Source: Polynucleobacter sp. MWH-Braz-FAM2G (lineage in GTDB: Bacteria > Pseudomonadota > Gammaproteobacteria > Burkholderiales > Burkholderiaceae). Taken from it: DNA of 64,000 nt. Position numbers and translations under genes: made by a program. The notes beneath the pieces are model-generated. The model was not told the DNA's origin. It was given only the letters and a program-made list of their open reading frames with translations, and ran no database searches. Each line of letters opens with the position of its first letter. Position 1 is the first letter of the stretch. Positions 8,236 to 16,572 of this stretch are shown here, in pieces. The DNA is taken from the NCBI RefSeq assembly GCF_018687635.1, contig NZ_CP061300.1, positions 1,943,424 through 2,007,423 on the forward strand, in the 5' to 3' direction.

Positions 8236-8916
8236 ATGACCCCTAAGCTTTATAGCTTCTGGCGTAGCTCTGCCGCATTTCGAGTGCGTATCGCCCTCAA
8301 TCTTAAAGGCTTGGATTATGAAGTAATCCCTGTTCACCTTAGCAAAAATGGCGGCGAACAATTGAGTGAGGTTTACAGCAATAAAAACCCCAATCACCTA
8401 GTACCCCTATTTGAAAATGGGGAACAAAGTATTCACCAATCATTGGCAATTATTGAGTACCTTGAAGAGATTCAAGCAGAACCGGCGCTTTTACCGACGC
8501 TGGCCATTGATAGAGCTTGGGTTCGCTCAGTAGCTATGGATATTAGTAGCGATATTCATCCGCTTAATAATTTAAGGGTACTTCGGTATCTCGTTAAAAA
8601 ACTTGGCGCAAGCAATGAAGCTAAAGATGAGTGGTATCAGCACTGGATCAAAATAGGTCTTGAAAGCTTGGAGAAGCAATTAAGCAGTGACCCCAGAAAA
8701 GGTAAATTCGCCTACGGCAACCAACCAAGTTTGATTGAAATCTGTTTAGTACCCCAAATATTTAATGCCCTAAGTGCCAAGGTAGACGTAAGTCCATTTC
8801 CCACCATCATGCAAATTTATGATGAATGTATGAAGTTAACTGCTTTTATCGATGCATCTTGGGAAAAACAAATTGATGCTGAAGGATTAAATCCGACTGC
8901 CCCACCACAAAAATAA
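8236..8916 (+). CDS. maiA: Maleylacetoacetate isomerase (zeta-class glutathione S-transferase)
   Basis: A 226-residue two-domain glutathione transferase. The thioredoxin-like N-domain starts YSFWRSSAAFRVRIALNLKG (residues 5-24), the zeta-class glutathione-binding signature, although the motif cysteine of many family members is alanine here. NPNHLVPLFENGEQ and QSLAIIEYLEE are the cis-proline and glutathione gamma-glutamyl contacts. The enzyme converts maleylacetoacetate to fumarylacetoacetate in tyrosine or gentisate-type breakdown. No other gene of that pathway is next to it, so the physiological substrate is less certain than the family. An AAGG site precedes the ATG. The last 30 bp overlap the convergent AEC carrier. 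Confidence 0.8.
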   Translation: MTPKLYSFWRSSAAFRVRIALNLKGLDYEVIPVHLSKNGGEQLSEVYSNKNPNHLVPLFENGEQSIHQSLAIIEYLEEIQAEPALLPTLAIDRAWVRSVAMDISSDIHPLNNLRVLRYLVKKLGASNEAKDEWYQHWIKIGLESLEKQLSSDPRKGKFAYGNQPSLIEICLVPQIFNALSAKVDVSPFPTIMQIYDECMKLTAFIDASWEKQIDAEGLNPTAPPQK

Positions 8917-9816
8917 TGAGATTGTCAGCAAGGAGCACACGGTAGTAATCAATACCACACGAGAAATAACACTACCATCTGCCTTGTAATACTGAGCCAA
9001 CATAAAAGGTCCAGTGCCTGTCGGAAGAGCGCTCAAAATAACCGCCGCACTAACCCATAAATCAGATAAGCCCAATATAGGACTGGCTATTACCCAAGCA
9101 ATTAAAGGTTGCAAAATTAACTTTGCCAAACTAATGCCCCATGCCTGAGTTGGTGCAGTTGTACTTTTTTGTATCAGAAACAAACCAATTGAAACAAGGG
9201 CACACGGTGTTGATGCAGCAGCTAAGAATGTAATGACCTGCGCAATCGGATCATACAAAGTCAAGCCACTAGAGGCCCACACCAAACCAGCAATCGGAGC
9301 TATTAATAATGGATTGGTGCAGAGAGATTTAATAACACTCCACACAATCTCATGAAACTTCTTGTGTGACAAGACACCAATTTCGATGAGCACTGTCGCC
9401 AAAGCAAACATTACAAAGACGATGAAGGTAGAAATAATCGCCGGCGCCAAACCATCTTGACCAAGAGCAAGTACGCACAACGGAATGCCCATATACCCAG
9501 TATTTGAGTAAGACGCACTGAGACCATCAAAACTTGCTGCTGCTAAATCTCGATTGCGCATCCAACTCATGAGCAACACCAAAAGAAAAACAATTAAACA
9601 GCTTAGAAAAAATGCAGCAATGAAATCTAGTTGCCAAAGTGTTTGCCAACCACTACTAGCAGCAAAACTAAAGAGTTGTGCCGGCAATGCTAGCCAAACA
9701 ACAAATCGATTCAACTCAACCGAAGCATTTATACCCAACTTGCCAGAACGCCCTCCAATATACCCAATCAAAATGAGTAAAAAAACGGGCAAAACTACAT
9801 TAAATACGTAGAGCAA
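8887..9816 (-). CDS. AEC family transporter (auxin efflux carrier-like permease)
   Basis: A 309-residue membrane protein with about ten hydrophobic segments, the AEC/MleP permease layout. The signature LPVFLLILIGYIGGR at the N-terminus and the inner N-Y-S-N-T-G-Y-M-G motif (residues about 104-112) fit the family, which moves malate, malonate or other small carboxylates. The start is a TTG at 9816; no in-frame ATG exists near it and the hydrophobic N-terminus begins at once, so the start is uncertain by a few codons. It lies 14 bp downstream of the gamma-carbonic anhydrase gene and may share its transcript. Confidence 0.78.
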   Translation of the reverse strand: MLYVFNVVLPVFLLILIGYIGGRSGKLGINASVELNRFVVWLALPAQLFSFAASSGWQTLWQLDFIAAFFLSCLIVFLLVLLMSWMRNRDLAAASFDGLSASYSNTGYMGIPLCVLALGQDGLAPAIISTFIVFVMFALATVLIEIGVLSHKKFHEIVWSVIKSLCTNPLLIAPIAGLVWASSGLTLYDPIAQVITFLAAASTPCALVSIGLFLIQKSTTAPTQAWGISLAKLILQPLIAWVIASPILGLSDLWVSAAVILSALPTGTGPFMLAQYYKADGSVISRVVLITTVCSLLTISLFLWWGSRI

Positions 9817-9830
9817 AATTAATGGATGGG

Positions 9831-10355
9831 TTAAGAAATTTTCTTGAGCGTCTTGACATAACGCTGTGCATTTTGAACATAACGCTCAGCAATATCGTGA
9901 ATGCCTTTTATTTGCTCGGACGTTAACTGTTTAACCGCCTTGGCAGGACTTCCTAAAATCATGGAGCCCTCTGGAAATTCTTTTCCCTCGGTCACCAGCG
10001 CACCTGCGCCCACCAAACAATTTTTACCGATCTTGGCTCCATTCAAAATGACAGCGCCAATACCAATCAAACTGCCATCGCCAATCCGACATCCATGAAG
10101 CATCACTTGATGCCCAACGGTTACACCCCTACCAATCATAAGTGGATATCCAGGATCGGTATGCAAAACAGATGCATCTTGTACATTACTGCCCGCCCCA
10201 ATTTGAATGAGATCGTTATCGCCACGGATAACTACTTTAGGCCAGATACTGGCATCTTGATGAAGTTCTACTTTGCCGATAACTTCCGCACTTTCAGCAA
10301 CCCAAGCGCCCTCAGATAATTGAGGGACATTTCCGTCTAGTTCAAATATAGCCAT
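9831..10355 (-). CDS. Gamma-class carbonic anhydrase family protein (hexapeptide-repeat)
   Basis: A 174-residue left-handed beta-helix protein of the YrdA/PaaY/gamma-carbonic anhydrase group. Hexapeptide repeats run through residues 18-125. The three zinc-binding histidines expected for the family are present at H65 (VLHTDP), H82 (VGHQV) and H87 (MLHGC). The C-terminal helix ([16 protein letters not shown] onward) is also typical. Whether it is an active anhydrase or a thioesterase-like relative cannot be decided here; many close homologues show weak or no hydration activity. The AEC carrier follows on the same strand. Confidence 0.85.
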   Translation of the reverse strand: MAIFELDGNVPQLSEGAWVAESAEVIGKVELHQDASIWPKVVIRGDNDLIQIGAGSNVQDASVLHTDPGYPLMIGRGVTVGHQVMLHGCRIGDGSLIGIGAVILNGAKIGKNCLVGAGALVTEGKEFPEGSMILGSPAKAVKQLTSEQIKGIHDIAERYVQNAQRYVKTLKKIS

Positions 10356-10410
10356 GACTCATTATAGGTATGAATCAGGCTATAGATGAACGACCATGTA
10401 TTAGAGAAAA

Positions 10411-11613
10411 TTACCAGTTTGGCTCACGATCAGGTGTTGAAGAAATACGATGCACACTTAAATCAGCGCCTTCAAATTCTTCTTCCTGGGACATGCGAAT
10501 ACCCAAAACTGCTTTAAGCGCGCCATATACTACAAACCCGCCGATCAATGCAATGCCAACTCCCAACGCACTCCCAATCAGTTGGCCAGTAAAGGTGATA
10601 CCGCCAATCCCACCAAAAGCTTTTGTTCCGAAAATACCAGCGGCTAGTCCACCCCATAAACCGCACAATCCATGTAGTGGCCAAACTCCAAGAACATCAT
10701 CCAGCTTCCAGCGGTTTTGTACCAAGGTAAACATATAGACAAACAAGCCACCCGCAACCAAACCAACAAATAAAGCGCCCAAAGGATGCATTAAGTCAGA
10801 GCCAGCACAAACGGCTACAAGTCCAGCGAGCGGACCGTTATAGGTAAATCCAGGATCGTTACGACCTACCACCCAAGCAGCCAAGGTTCCACCAACCATC
10901 GCCATTAGGGAATTCATCGCAACCAAGCCGCTAATTTTGTCAATTGTTTGCGCGCTCATCACGTTAAAGCCAAACCAACCTACCGCCAAAATCCATGCAC
11001 CTAAGGCCAAGAATGGAATGCTCGATGGTGGATGAGCAGAGATTTGACCCTCTTTTGTATAGCGTCCGCGACGAGCCCCTAAAAGAATCACTGCTGGTAA
11101 AGCAATCCACCCACCGACCGCATGAACCACCACCGACCCAGCAAAGTCATGAAACTCTTCACCCGTCAAACCTTTAATCCAAGCCTGAATACCATAGTGC
11201 TGATTCCAAGCAATACCCTCAAAAAATGGATAAACAAAGCCAACCAATACAAACGTAGCTACTAACTGAGGATTAAATTTAGCCCGCTCGGCAATGCCAC
11301 CCGAAATGATTGCAGGGATAGCTGCTGCAAAAGTCAGCAAGAAGAAAAACTTGACCAACTCATAGCCATTCTTTTCTGCCAGCAACTCTGCGCCAGAGAA
11401 AAAGTTCACTCCATAAGCAATGCTGTAGCCAATAAAGAAATAGGCGATTGTTGATACTGCAAAGTCCACCAAAATTTTGACTAAAGCATTCACTTGGTTT
11501 TTCTTGCGCACTGTTCCTAACTCTAAGAACGCAAACCCAGCATGCATGGCAAGAACCATAATTGCACCGAGCAATATAAATAGCGCATCACTACCTGACT
11601 TCAAAGTTTCCAT
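10411..11613 (-). CDS. amt: Ammonium transporter (Amt/MEP family)
   Basis: A 400-residue channel that passes ammonium or ammonia across the inner membrane, probably as a trimer. The twin pore histidines are present at H164 (VVVHAVGGW) and H314 (WPLHGLCG), and AERAKF / FNPQLVATFVLVGFVYPF segments are classical. It begins METLKSGSDALF without a cleavable signal peptide, unlike E. coli AmtB. A strong AAGGGGGG-type ribosome site precedes ATG 11613. The usual partner gene glnK is not adjacent. An NtrC-like dyad lies 63 bp upstream, fitting induction under nitrogen limitation. Confidence 0.92.
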   Translation of the reverse strand: METLKSGSDALFILLGAIMVLAMHAGFAFLELGTVRKKNQVNALVKILVDFAVSTIAYFFIGYSIAYGVNFFSGAELLAEKNGYELVKFFFLLTFAAAIPAIISGGIAERAKFNPQLVATFVLVGFVYPFFEGIAWNQHYGIQAWIKGLTGEEFHDFAGSVVVHAVGGWIALPAVILLGARRGRYTKEGQISAHPPSSIPFLALGAWILAVGWFGFNVMSAQTIDKISGLVAMNSLMAMVGGTLAAWVVGRNDPGFTYNGPLAGLVAVCAGSDLMHPLGALFVGLVAGGLFVYMFTLVQNRWKLDDVLGVWPLHGLCGLWGGLAAGIFGTKAFGGIGGITFTGQLIGSALGVGIALIGGFVVYGALKAVLGIRMSQEEEFEGADLSVHRISSTPDREPNW

Positions 11614-11675
11614 GAATTTCCCCCCTTATTTTTTGCATCATTATGGGGAATTTAAAAACCTAAAAGAGTGCAAAT

Positions 11676-11692
11676 TGCACCTATTTAGTGCA
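11676..11692. promoter_or_regulatory. NtrC-like 17-bp operator upstream of amt
   Basis: The sequence reads TGCACC-TATTT-AGTGCA, eleven of twelve consensus positions of an NtrC site. It is flanked by two more short palindromes, GTGCAAATTGCAC (11668-11680) and ACCAATTGGT (11692-11701), so the region is dense in dyads. It sits between amt and the divergent Rap1a-like gene and could serve either. No sigma-54 promoter was recognised. Confidence 0.5.
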
Positions 11693-11749
11693 CCAATTGG
11701 TCATTTATTTGGTTTATTATCATTTCTACACATACTTAAGGGAGAACCC

Positions 11750-12112
11750 ATGAAGAAATTCCTCGTTGCCATGGCTGTAATTGGCGCATTTTCAGGTGTT
11801 GCACAAGCCGAAGAAAAAGTTCAAGTGCTTAGTACTCAAGAGCTCGTAAATGTTTGTAAATTGCCAGCAAGTCCAGAATCCCGAAGTTTCTGCATTGGCT
11901 ACACTACGAGCGTTTATGACACTTATTTAGTGACACGTCATCCACAACGTGCCAAGCCATTCATTTGTGTAAAACAACCTGCACCACAACGCGATACAGT
12001 GATTGCAGATTTTGTTAAGTGGGCTGGAGAAAATCCTCAAACTGCTGATAAACCTGCCGCAGGTGTTGTTATGGGCTATTTAGCTTCTCGTTTCCCTTGT
12101 GGCAAAAAATAA
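11750..12112 (+). CDS. Secreted Rap1a/Tai-like small protein
   Basis: A 120-residue exported protein. I place the start at ATG 11750, behind TAAGGGAG, because the open frame upstream runs antisense into amt. Residues 1-20 form a signal peptide (MKKFLVAMAV, cleavage after AQA). The mature part has four cysteines (C36, C48, C73, C117), enough for two disulfides, and the layout C-x11-C-x-G-Y, later F-P-C at the end, resembles the Rap1a/Tai immunity fold (PF18602). Those proteins neutralise type VI secreted amidase effectors, but many stand-alone relatives have no known toxin, and none is visible here. A periplasmic housekeeping role is as likely. Confidence 0.7.
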   Translation: MKKFLVAMAVIGAFSGVAQAEEKVQVLSTQELVNVCKLPASPESRSFCIGYTTSVYDTYLVTRHPQRAKPFICVKQPAPQRDTVIADFVKWAGENPQTADKPAAGVVMGYLASRFPCGKK

Positions 12113-12156
12113 GCAACAACACTAACCCAATTCAAAATATTTAAGGATTAGATGAT

Positions 12157-12444
12157 ATGAAAAAAATTATCGCCATTACAGCTGCTGCTGTAGCAATTAC
12201 AGGCTGCTCTGGTATGAGCAATACTGAGCAACGCACTCTTTCAGGAGCATCCATTGGAGCGGTTGTTGGTGGTGTAGGTACAGCCATTTTCCACGGCAAT
12301 CCAATTTGGGGTGTAGTGGGTGGTGCAGCTGTGGGTGCCGCATCAGGTTATGCATATGACGCATACAAGAAAAATGAAGGTGCCAACTATAACGCTGGTT
12401 ATAACGCTGGTAAAAATAATCAGCCTAATAGGGCTCCTAACTAA
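12157..12444 (+). CDS. Small glycine-zipper lipoprotein
   Basis: A 95-residue lipoprotein. Residues 1-16 are a type II signal peptide with lipobox ITGC, so C17 becomes the lipidated N-terminus. Residues 30-66 form a glycine zipper (GASIGAVVGGVG, then GVVGGAAVGAASGYAYD), the kind of segment that packs helices in the outer or inner membrane. The tail is rich in asparagine and glycine with an approximate repeat YNAGYNAGKN. It follows the Rap1a-like gene by 44 bp and probably shares its transcript, ending at the terminator at 12487. Precise function unknown. Confidence 0.8.
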   Translation: MKKIIAITAAAVAITGCSGMSNTEQRTLSGASIGAVVGGVGTAIFHGNPIWGVVGGAAVGAASGYAYDAYKKNEGANYNAGYNAGKNNQPNRAPN

Positions 12445-12486
12445 GCTTTATTAATCAGCCCTTTTGGGCTAGATTTAAGCATCACT

Positions 12487-12520
12487 AAACCCAGCTTGTT
12501 TTAATTTACAAGCTGGGTTT
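12487..12520 (+). terminator. Rho-independent terminator overlapping the osmC stop codon
   Basis: A perfect 13-bp stem (AAACCCAGCTTGT / ACAAGCTGGGTTT) with an 8-nt loop is followed by TTATTT. It ends the lipoprotein transcript. Its right arm also encodes the last codons of the convergent OsmC gene, so that coding end is constrained by the hairpin. Confidence 0.85.
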
Positions 12521-12890
12521 TTATTTGGATTTGACCTGCTAGTGCTTTGTGAATCGGGCACTTGTTTGCTATCTCCAACAAACGGTCTTTTTCTTCCGAA
12601 CTGAGATTTCCTAGCAACTGAATATCTCGAGCAAACATCTCAATATCATTTGCGCGTTCGATATCGACTGTAACAATCGCATTTTCCAACTCCATGCCTT
12701 TGCGACCAGCATACATCTTCAAAGTCATTGATGTGCAGGCTGCTAATGCTGCCCCAAGATATTCATGCGGACTAGGTCCAGTTCCAGAACCGCCCTTAGA
12801 TACTTCTGCGTCAGACAAAAAGTGAAGATCGCCAGTTGTCAATTTCTGCTGTAATGGCCCTTCACCAAATTGCGAAATTACTTTTCTCAT
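12501..12890 (-). CDS. OsmC/Ohr family protein
   Basis: A 129-residue OsmC-fold protein. The two family cysteines are at C52 (AAACTSMTLKMYAGRKG) and C111 (NKCPIHKAL), the redox pair used to reduce organic or fatty-acid hydroperoxides. The PHEYLGAALAACTS segment is closest to the YhfA/OsmC-like subgroup that is shorter than Ohr. The family acts as cytoplasmic thiol peroxidases with lipoyl reductants. The coding end runs into the terminator stem shared with the convergent lipoprotein gene. A second, divergent OsmC-family gene lies at 44180. Confidence 0.85.
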   Translation of the reverse strand: MRKVISQFGEGPLQQKLTTGDLHFLSDAEVSKGGSGTGPSPHEYLGAALAACTSMTLKMYAGRKGMELENAIVTVDIERANDIEMFARDIQLLGNLSSEEKDRLLEIANKCPIHKALAGQIQIKTQLVN

Positions 12891-12935
12891 AGAGAACCTA
12901 AAAAATAAATGAAATGATTGAATTACAGGCTCAAA

Positions 12936-13346
12936 TTAACCAGCATGTGGCTTGCTAGTCTTTTCTACTACCGGGAGTTGCGCTTTCTTCCAAGCACTAA
13001 ACCCACCCTCTAAATGACAAATATTAGGTACACCCATTCTTTGCAAAGTTTGAGTGGCCAATGATGAACGCCAAGCAGACGCGCAATACAAAATCAGTCG
13101 CTTGCCTTCGCCAAAAATAGGCTTGAAATATGGGCTATCAGGATCCACCCAGAACTCCAACATCCCTCTGGGCGCATGGAAGGCATTCGGAATCATACCG
13201 TCTCGCTCCAACTCTCGTAGATCACGAATATCTACAAATACCGAATGGGGATCATCTAAAAAATGCTGCGCTCTATCTAAGGGCACTGTCTCAATCTCAG
13301 ACATGGCACTCTGAATTAACTCCTGATGACCAATCTTTAATTTCAT
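12936..13346 (-). CDS. Rhodanese-like domain protein
   Basis: A 136-residue single-domain rhodanese. The ATG at 13346 is chosen because AGGAG lies 6 nt upstream; the TTG one codon earlier would leave only 3 nt. The active-site loop is YCASAWRS with the catalytic cysteine at about C88, and the R in the loop fits sulfur transfer rather than phosphatase use. FVDIRDLRELERDGMIPNAFHAPRG is the typical N-terminal CH2A-like region. Single-domain rhodaneses carry sulfane sulfur from thiosulfate or persulfides to acceptors; the acceptor here is unknown. It may share a transcript with the OsmC gene 45 bp downstream. Confidence 0.85.
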   Translation of the reverse strand: MKLKIGHQELIQSAMSEIETVPLDRAQHFLDDPHSVFVDIRDLRELERDGMIPNAFHAPRGMLEFWVDPDSPYFKPIFGEGKRLILYCASAWRSSLATQTLQRMGVPNICHLEGGFSAWKKAQLPVVEKTSKPHAG

Positions 13347-13404
13347 CAAAATCTCCTAAACTCACAATGCTTTACTCACTTCAAGCACCTGCTACCATTC
13401 TGCT

Positions 13405-14667
13405 ATGAACTTTACTCCAACAGAACTTGGCGCAAGCATTATCTTTGCAATTGCCGTCTTACATACCTTTTGCACGGGTTATTTTGAATCGCTTGCTAAA
13501 AAATCTGTACGCCATGCGGGACTTTGGCATCTTTTGGGTGAGGTCGAGATTGTTTTTGGTTTTTGGGCGGCCATCCTAGTTATCTTCATCTCCATATATG
13601 ATGACCTCAACACAGCAAAAACCTTTTTAAATCATCGCAATTTCACTGAACCTCTTTTTGTCTTTGCGATCATGATTGTGGCTGGCACAAAGCCCATTCT
13701 ATATTTCGCAACGAAAATTTTGCATGTCTTAGCCAATGTATTGCAGGGTATATTTCGAATCAGAAGTGCGCCAGCTTTATATTTTCTAACTTTAGCGATT
13801 ACTCCGCTATTAGGTTCTGTGATTACTGAACCAGCGGCGATGACTTTAGCGGCATTTTTATTGCGTGATTTAGTCTATCGCCATCAATGTACTAAAGCGC
13901 TTCTATTTGGCACGCTTGGCGTGCTGTTTGTAAACATATCAATTGGCGGGACGCTGACTAACTTTGCGGCGCCACCCGTTTTGATGGTGGCTTCTACTTG
14001 GGAGTGGAGTTCGGCATTTATGTTTGCTAACTTTGGCATTGAATCCTGTATTGCCATTTTCATCAATGCTGCTACTGCCACACTTCTATTTCATCGTCAG
14101 CTAATTGAATCGGATAACAACAAGAAAGAAGCGAAAGTTCCACTAGCTGTCATTCTGATGCACTTATTATTCTTATGTGGGGTCGTAGTATTTGCACATG
14201 ACCCAATTATTTTTATGTGGATTTTGCTTTTCTTTATTGGCTACACAACAGCCTACCCGAAGCATCAAACGCCACTGATTTTGAAAGAGGCACTTCTAGT
14301 AGGCTTTTTCTTGGGTGGTCTTGTGGTGCTTGGTGCACTACAAGGATGGTGGCTACAACCAGTATTAGAGATGATGAGCCCTACGGCGGTCTTTTATGGC
14401 AGTCTCGTTCTAACTGCTTTTACAGACAATGCCGCCCTAACCTATCTGGGCTCCTTGGTAACTGGAACCTCTCCAGAATTTAAACTCGCACTAGTGGGTG
14501 GAGCAGTGGCAGGCGGAGGTTTAACAGTGATTGCCAATGCGCCCAATCCCGCTGGAATTGCCATCCTACGCAATCATTTCCCCAATGGCGCAGTTTCAGC
14601 CGTCTTTTTATTATTAGGTGCCATACCACCCACCATAGTAGCTATCTTGGCTTATCGACTCATCTAG
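13405..14667 (+). CDS. Putative Na+/H+ antiporter (PF07399 type)
   Basis: A 420-residue membrane protein with about eleven to twelve hydrophobic segments. It starts MNFTPTELGASIIFAIAVLHTFCTGYFE and contains GSVITEPAAMTLAAFLLRD, NISIGGTLTNFAAPPVLMVA and FTDNAALTYLGSLV, segments typical of the poorly studied putative Na+/H+ antiporter 3 family of the ion-transporter superfamily. The T-x-F-A-A-P-P-V and D-N-A-A-L motifs resemble the unwound-helix motifs of ion/proton exchangers. No clear Shine-Dalgarno is seen before the ATG. It is divergent from the rhodanese gene, separated by 58 bp. Transport activity is inferred from family only. Confidence 0.75.
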   Translation: MNFTPTELGASIIFAIAVLHTFCTGYFESLAKKSVRHAGLWHLLGEVEIVFGFWAAILVIFISIYDDLNTAKTFLNHRNFTEPLFVFAIMIVAGTKPILYFATKILHVLANVLQGIFRIRSAPALYFLTLAITPLLGSVITEPAAMTLAAFLLRDLVYRHQCTKALLFGTLGVLFVNISIGGTLTNFAAPPVLMVASTWEWSSAFMFANFGIESCIAIFINAATATLLFHRQLIESDNNKKEAKVPLAVILMHLLFLCGVVVFAHDPIIFMWILLFFIGYTTAYPKHQTPLILKEALLVGFFLGGLVVLGALQGWWLQPVLEMMSPTAVFYGSLVLTAFTDNAALTYLGSLVTGTSPEFKLALVGGAVAGGGLTVIANAPNPAGIAILRNHFPNGAVSAVFLLLGAIPPTIVAILAYRLI

Positions 14668-14732
14668 GGCAACCAAATACTTAGGCGGTAAAATCTGAGC
14701 TTCGCCCCCAGCTATAAACCTGAGAACGGCAT

Positions 14733-16079
14733 ATGAAAAAGCTCTATATCAAAACCTTTGGCTGCCAAATGAACGAGTATGACTCGGGCAAGATGGCAGA
14801 CCTTCTGCATGCCGATGAAGGCATGGTCATGACTGATCGACCAGAAGACGCCGATGTGGTTCTTCTCAACACTTGCTCGATTAGAGAGAAAGCAGAAGAT
14901 AAAGTTTTCTCTGATTTAGGTCGCCTACGTGAACTAAAAAAAACGAAGCCCAACTTATTAATCGGAGTTGGTGGATGTGTAGCCAGCCAAGAAGGTCAGC
15001 AAATAGTTAGTCGTGCGCCTTATGTTGATGTTGTCTTTGGTCCACAAACATTACACCGCCTTTCCGATCTAATCACACAACGTCGCAATACCGGCATCCC
15101 TCAAGTAGATATCTCCTTCCCAGAGATTGAAAAATTTGATCACCTACCAGCATCACGGCAAACCCGTGGCTCAGCTTATGTATCCATCATGGAGGGTTGC
15201 TCTAAATATTGCAGCTATTGTGTAGTTCCCTATACCCGTGGCGAAGAAGTATCGAGACCTTTTGATGATGTGCTGACAGAAGTGGCGGGGCTCGCTAGCA
15301 AAGGCGTTAAAGAAATTGTCTTGCTGGGCCAAAATGTGAACGCCTATCTTGGCAAGATGGGTGATACAGAAGAAATCGCCGACTTTGCTCTTTTGATTGA
15401 ATACATTGCTGATATTCCTGGAGTGGAACGCATTCGCTTTACCACCAGCCACCCCAAAGAATTTACACAACGCCTAATTGATGTCTACGCCAAGGTGCCA
15501 AAGCTAGTAAGTCATCTGCATTTGCCCGTGCAACATGGATCCGATGCCATGCTCTCTGCAATGAAGCGCGGTTATACGGCATTGGAATTTAAGAGCATCA
15601 TTCGAAAAATGCGTGCCGTTCGCCCTGACCTCACTCTCTCTAGCGATTTCATTGTGGGATTTCCGGGTGAGACAGAGGCTGATTTTGAGAAGTTACTCAA
15701 GATGGTGAAAGAGCTTAATTTTGATAATAGCTTTTGCTTTATCTTTAGTCCACGCCCTGGCACTCCGGCAGCCAATTTAAATGATGACACGCCATATGAA
15801 GTTAAGCTTAAACGCCTGCAAACTCTATTAGCTTTAGTTGAGGATCAAGCCAACCAGATTAGCCAAAAAATGTTGGGCAATACTGAGAGAGTATTAATTG
15901 AAGGGCTTGCCAAGGATGGCATCAATTTACAGGGACGCGCTGAAAATAATCGCGTCATTCATTTCACTCCCCCAACGCAAGACATCGACGGTCTCATTGG
16001 TCAAATGGTGGATATTCGCATTACTGAGGTCCTCAACTACACTTTGAGAGGCGAACTGGTAGAGGCGCATGTCAACTAA
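14733..16079 (+). CDS. miaB: tRNA-2-methylthio-N6-dimethylallyladenosine synthase
   Basis: A 448-residue radical-SAM methylthiotransferase that adds the methylthio group at C2 of i6A37 in tRNAs reading UNN codons. The N-terminal UPF0004 domain has its three cluster cysteines at C11, C48 and C82. The radical-SAM cluster motif CSKYCSYC gives C156, C160 and C163. A C-terminal TRAM domain (about 375-445) binds tRNA. Length matches the family. The stop overlaps ybeY by 11 bp, and the phoH gene often placed after miaB in related genomes is not here. Confidence 0.97.
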   Translation: MKKLYIKTFGCQMNEYDSGKMADLLHADEGMVMTDRPEDADVVLLNTCSIREKAEDKVFSDLGRLRELKKTKPNLLIGVGGCVASQEGQQIVSRAPYVDVVFGPQTLHRLSDLITQRRNTGIPQVDISFPEIEKFDHLPASRQTRGSAYVSIMEGCSKYCSYCVVPYTRGEEVSRPFDDVLTEVAGLASKGVKEIVLLGQNVNAYLGKMGDTEEIADFALLIEYIADIPGVERIRFTTSHPKEFTQRLIDVYAKVPKLVSHLHLPVQHGSDAMLSAMKRGYTALEFKSIIRKMRAVRPDLTLSSDFIVGFPGETEADFEKLLKMVKELNFDNSFCFIFSPRPGTPAANLNDDTPYEVKLKRLQTLLALVEDQANQISQKMLGNTERVLIEGLAKDGINLQGRAENNRVIHFTPPTQDIDGLIGQMVDIRITEVLNYTLRGELVEAHVN

Positions 16080-16542
16080 GAACATACCAGCTTCGCCGAA
16101 ACTAGCAATTGATTTTCAATATGCTAGTCCTGCAATTGAATCTACCCTTAACAAAATTGCCTCTGCTACTTTAATAAAAAAATGGGTAAAGAGCGCTATA
16201 CCAACTAGCGGCTTAATTACTCTACGATTTGTAAATACCGCCGAAGGCAAAAAATTAAACTTTGCTTTTCGAAAAAAAGACTACGCAACCAATGTGCTCA
16301 CCTTTCCTTATGAGCTTTCTAAAAAAACTGTGGTCGCAGATATCGTCTTTTGCCTGCCAGTTCTACAAAAAGAGGCAAAAGCTCAAGGTAAGCTTTTAAA
16401 TTCACATTTAGCGCACTTAATTATTCATGGATGTCTGCATGCACAAGGCTATGATCATGAGTCAGCACGAGATGCCAAAAAGATGGAGGCTCTAGAAATC
16501 CAAATTCTTCAAAAATTGGGCTTTGCCAACCCGTATTCCTGA
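16069..16542 (+). CDS. ybeY: Endoribonuclease YbeY (16S rRNA 3'-end maturation)
   Basis: A 157-residue zinc-dependent RNase that matures the 3' end of 16S rRNA and takes part in ribosome quality control. The zinc motif [11 protein letters not shown] provides H120, H124 and H130. The substrate channel segment [15 protein letters not shown] is also clear. The family is usually 150-180 residues. It overlaps miaB by 11 bp and is followed 30 bp later by the CorC-like gene. The region before the core domain (residues 1-30) is less conserved and the start could be slightly internal, but translational coupling favours ATG 16069. Confidence 0.93.
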   Translation: MSTKNIPASPKLAIDFQYASPAIESTLNKIASATLIKKWVKSAIPTSGLITLRFVNTAEGKKLNFAFRKKDYATNVLTFPYELSKKTVVADIVFCLPVLQKEAKAQGKLLNSHLAHLIIHGCLHAQGYDHESARDAKKMEALEIQILQKLGFANPYS

Positions 16543-16572
16543 TTTGCAATATTTCTGCGCTATTCTTGCTAT

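Noticed and set aside
10370..10738. 122-codon open frame antisense to the end of amt
   Set aside because: It reads proline/serine-rich low-complexity sequence opposite amt's glycine- and alanine-rich helices, with no start context.
11477..11749. In-frame upstream extension of the Rap1a-like gene
   Set aside because: It runs antisense through the start of amt, lacks a signal peptide at its own N-terminus, and ATG 11750 has both a Shine-Dalgarno and a clear signal peptide.
12457..12470. AGCCC-TTTT-GGGCT hairpin after the lipoprotein gene
   Set aside because: The 5-bp stem is weak and has no T-run; the 13-bp terminator 17 bp downstream explains termination better.
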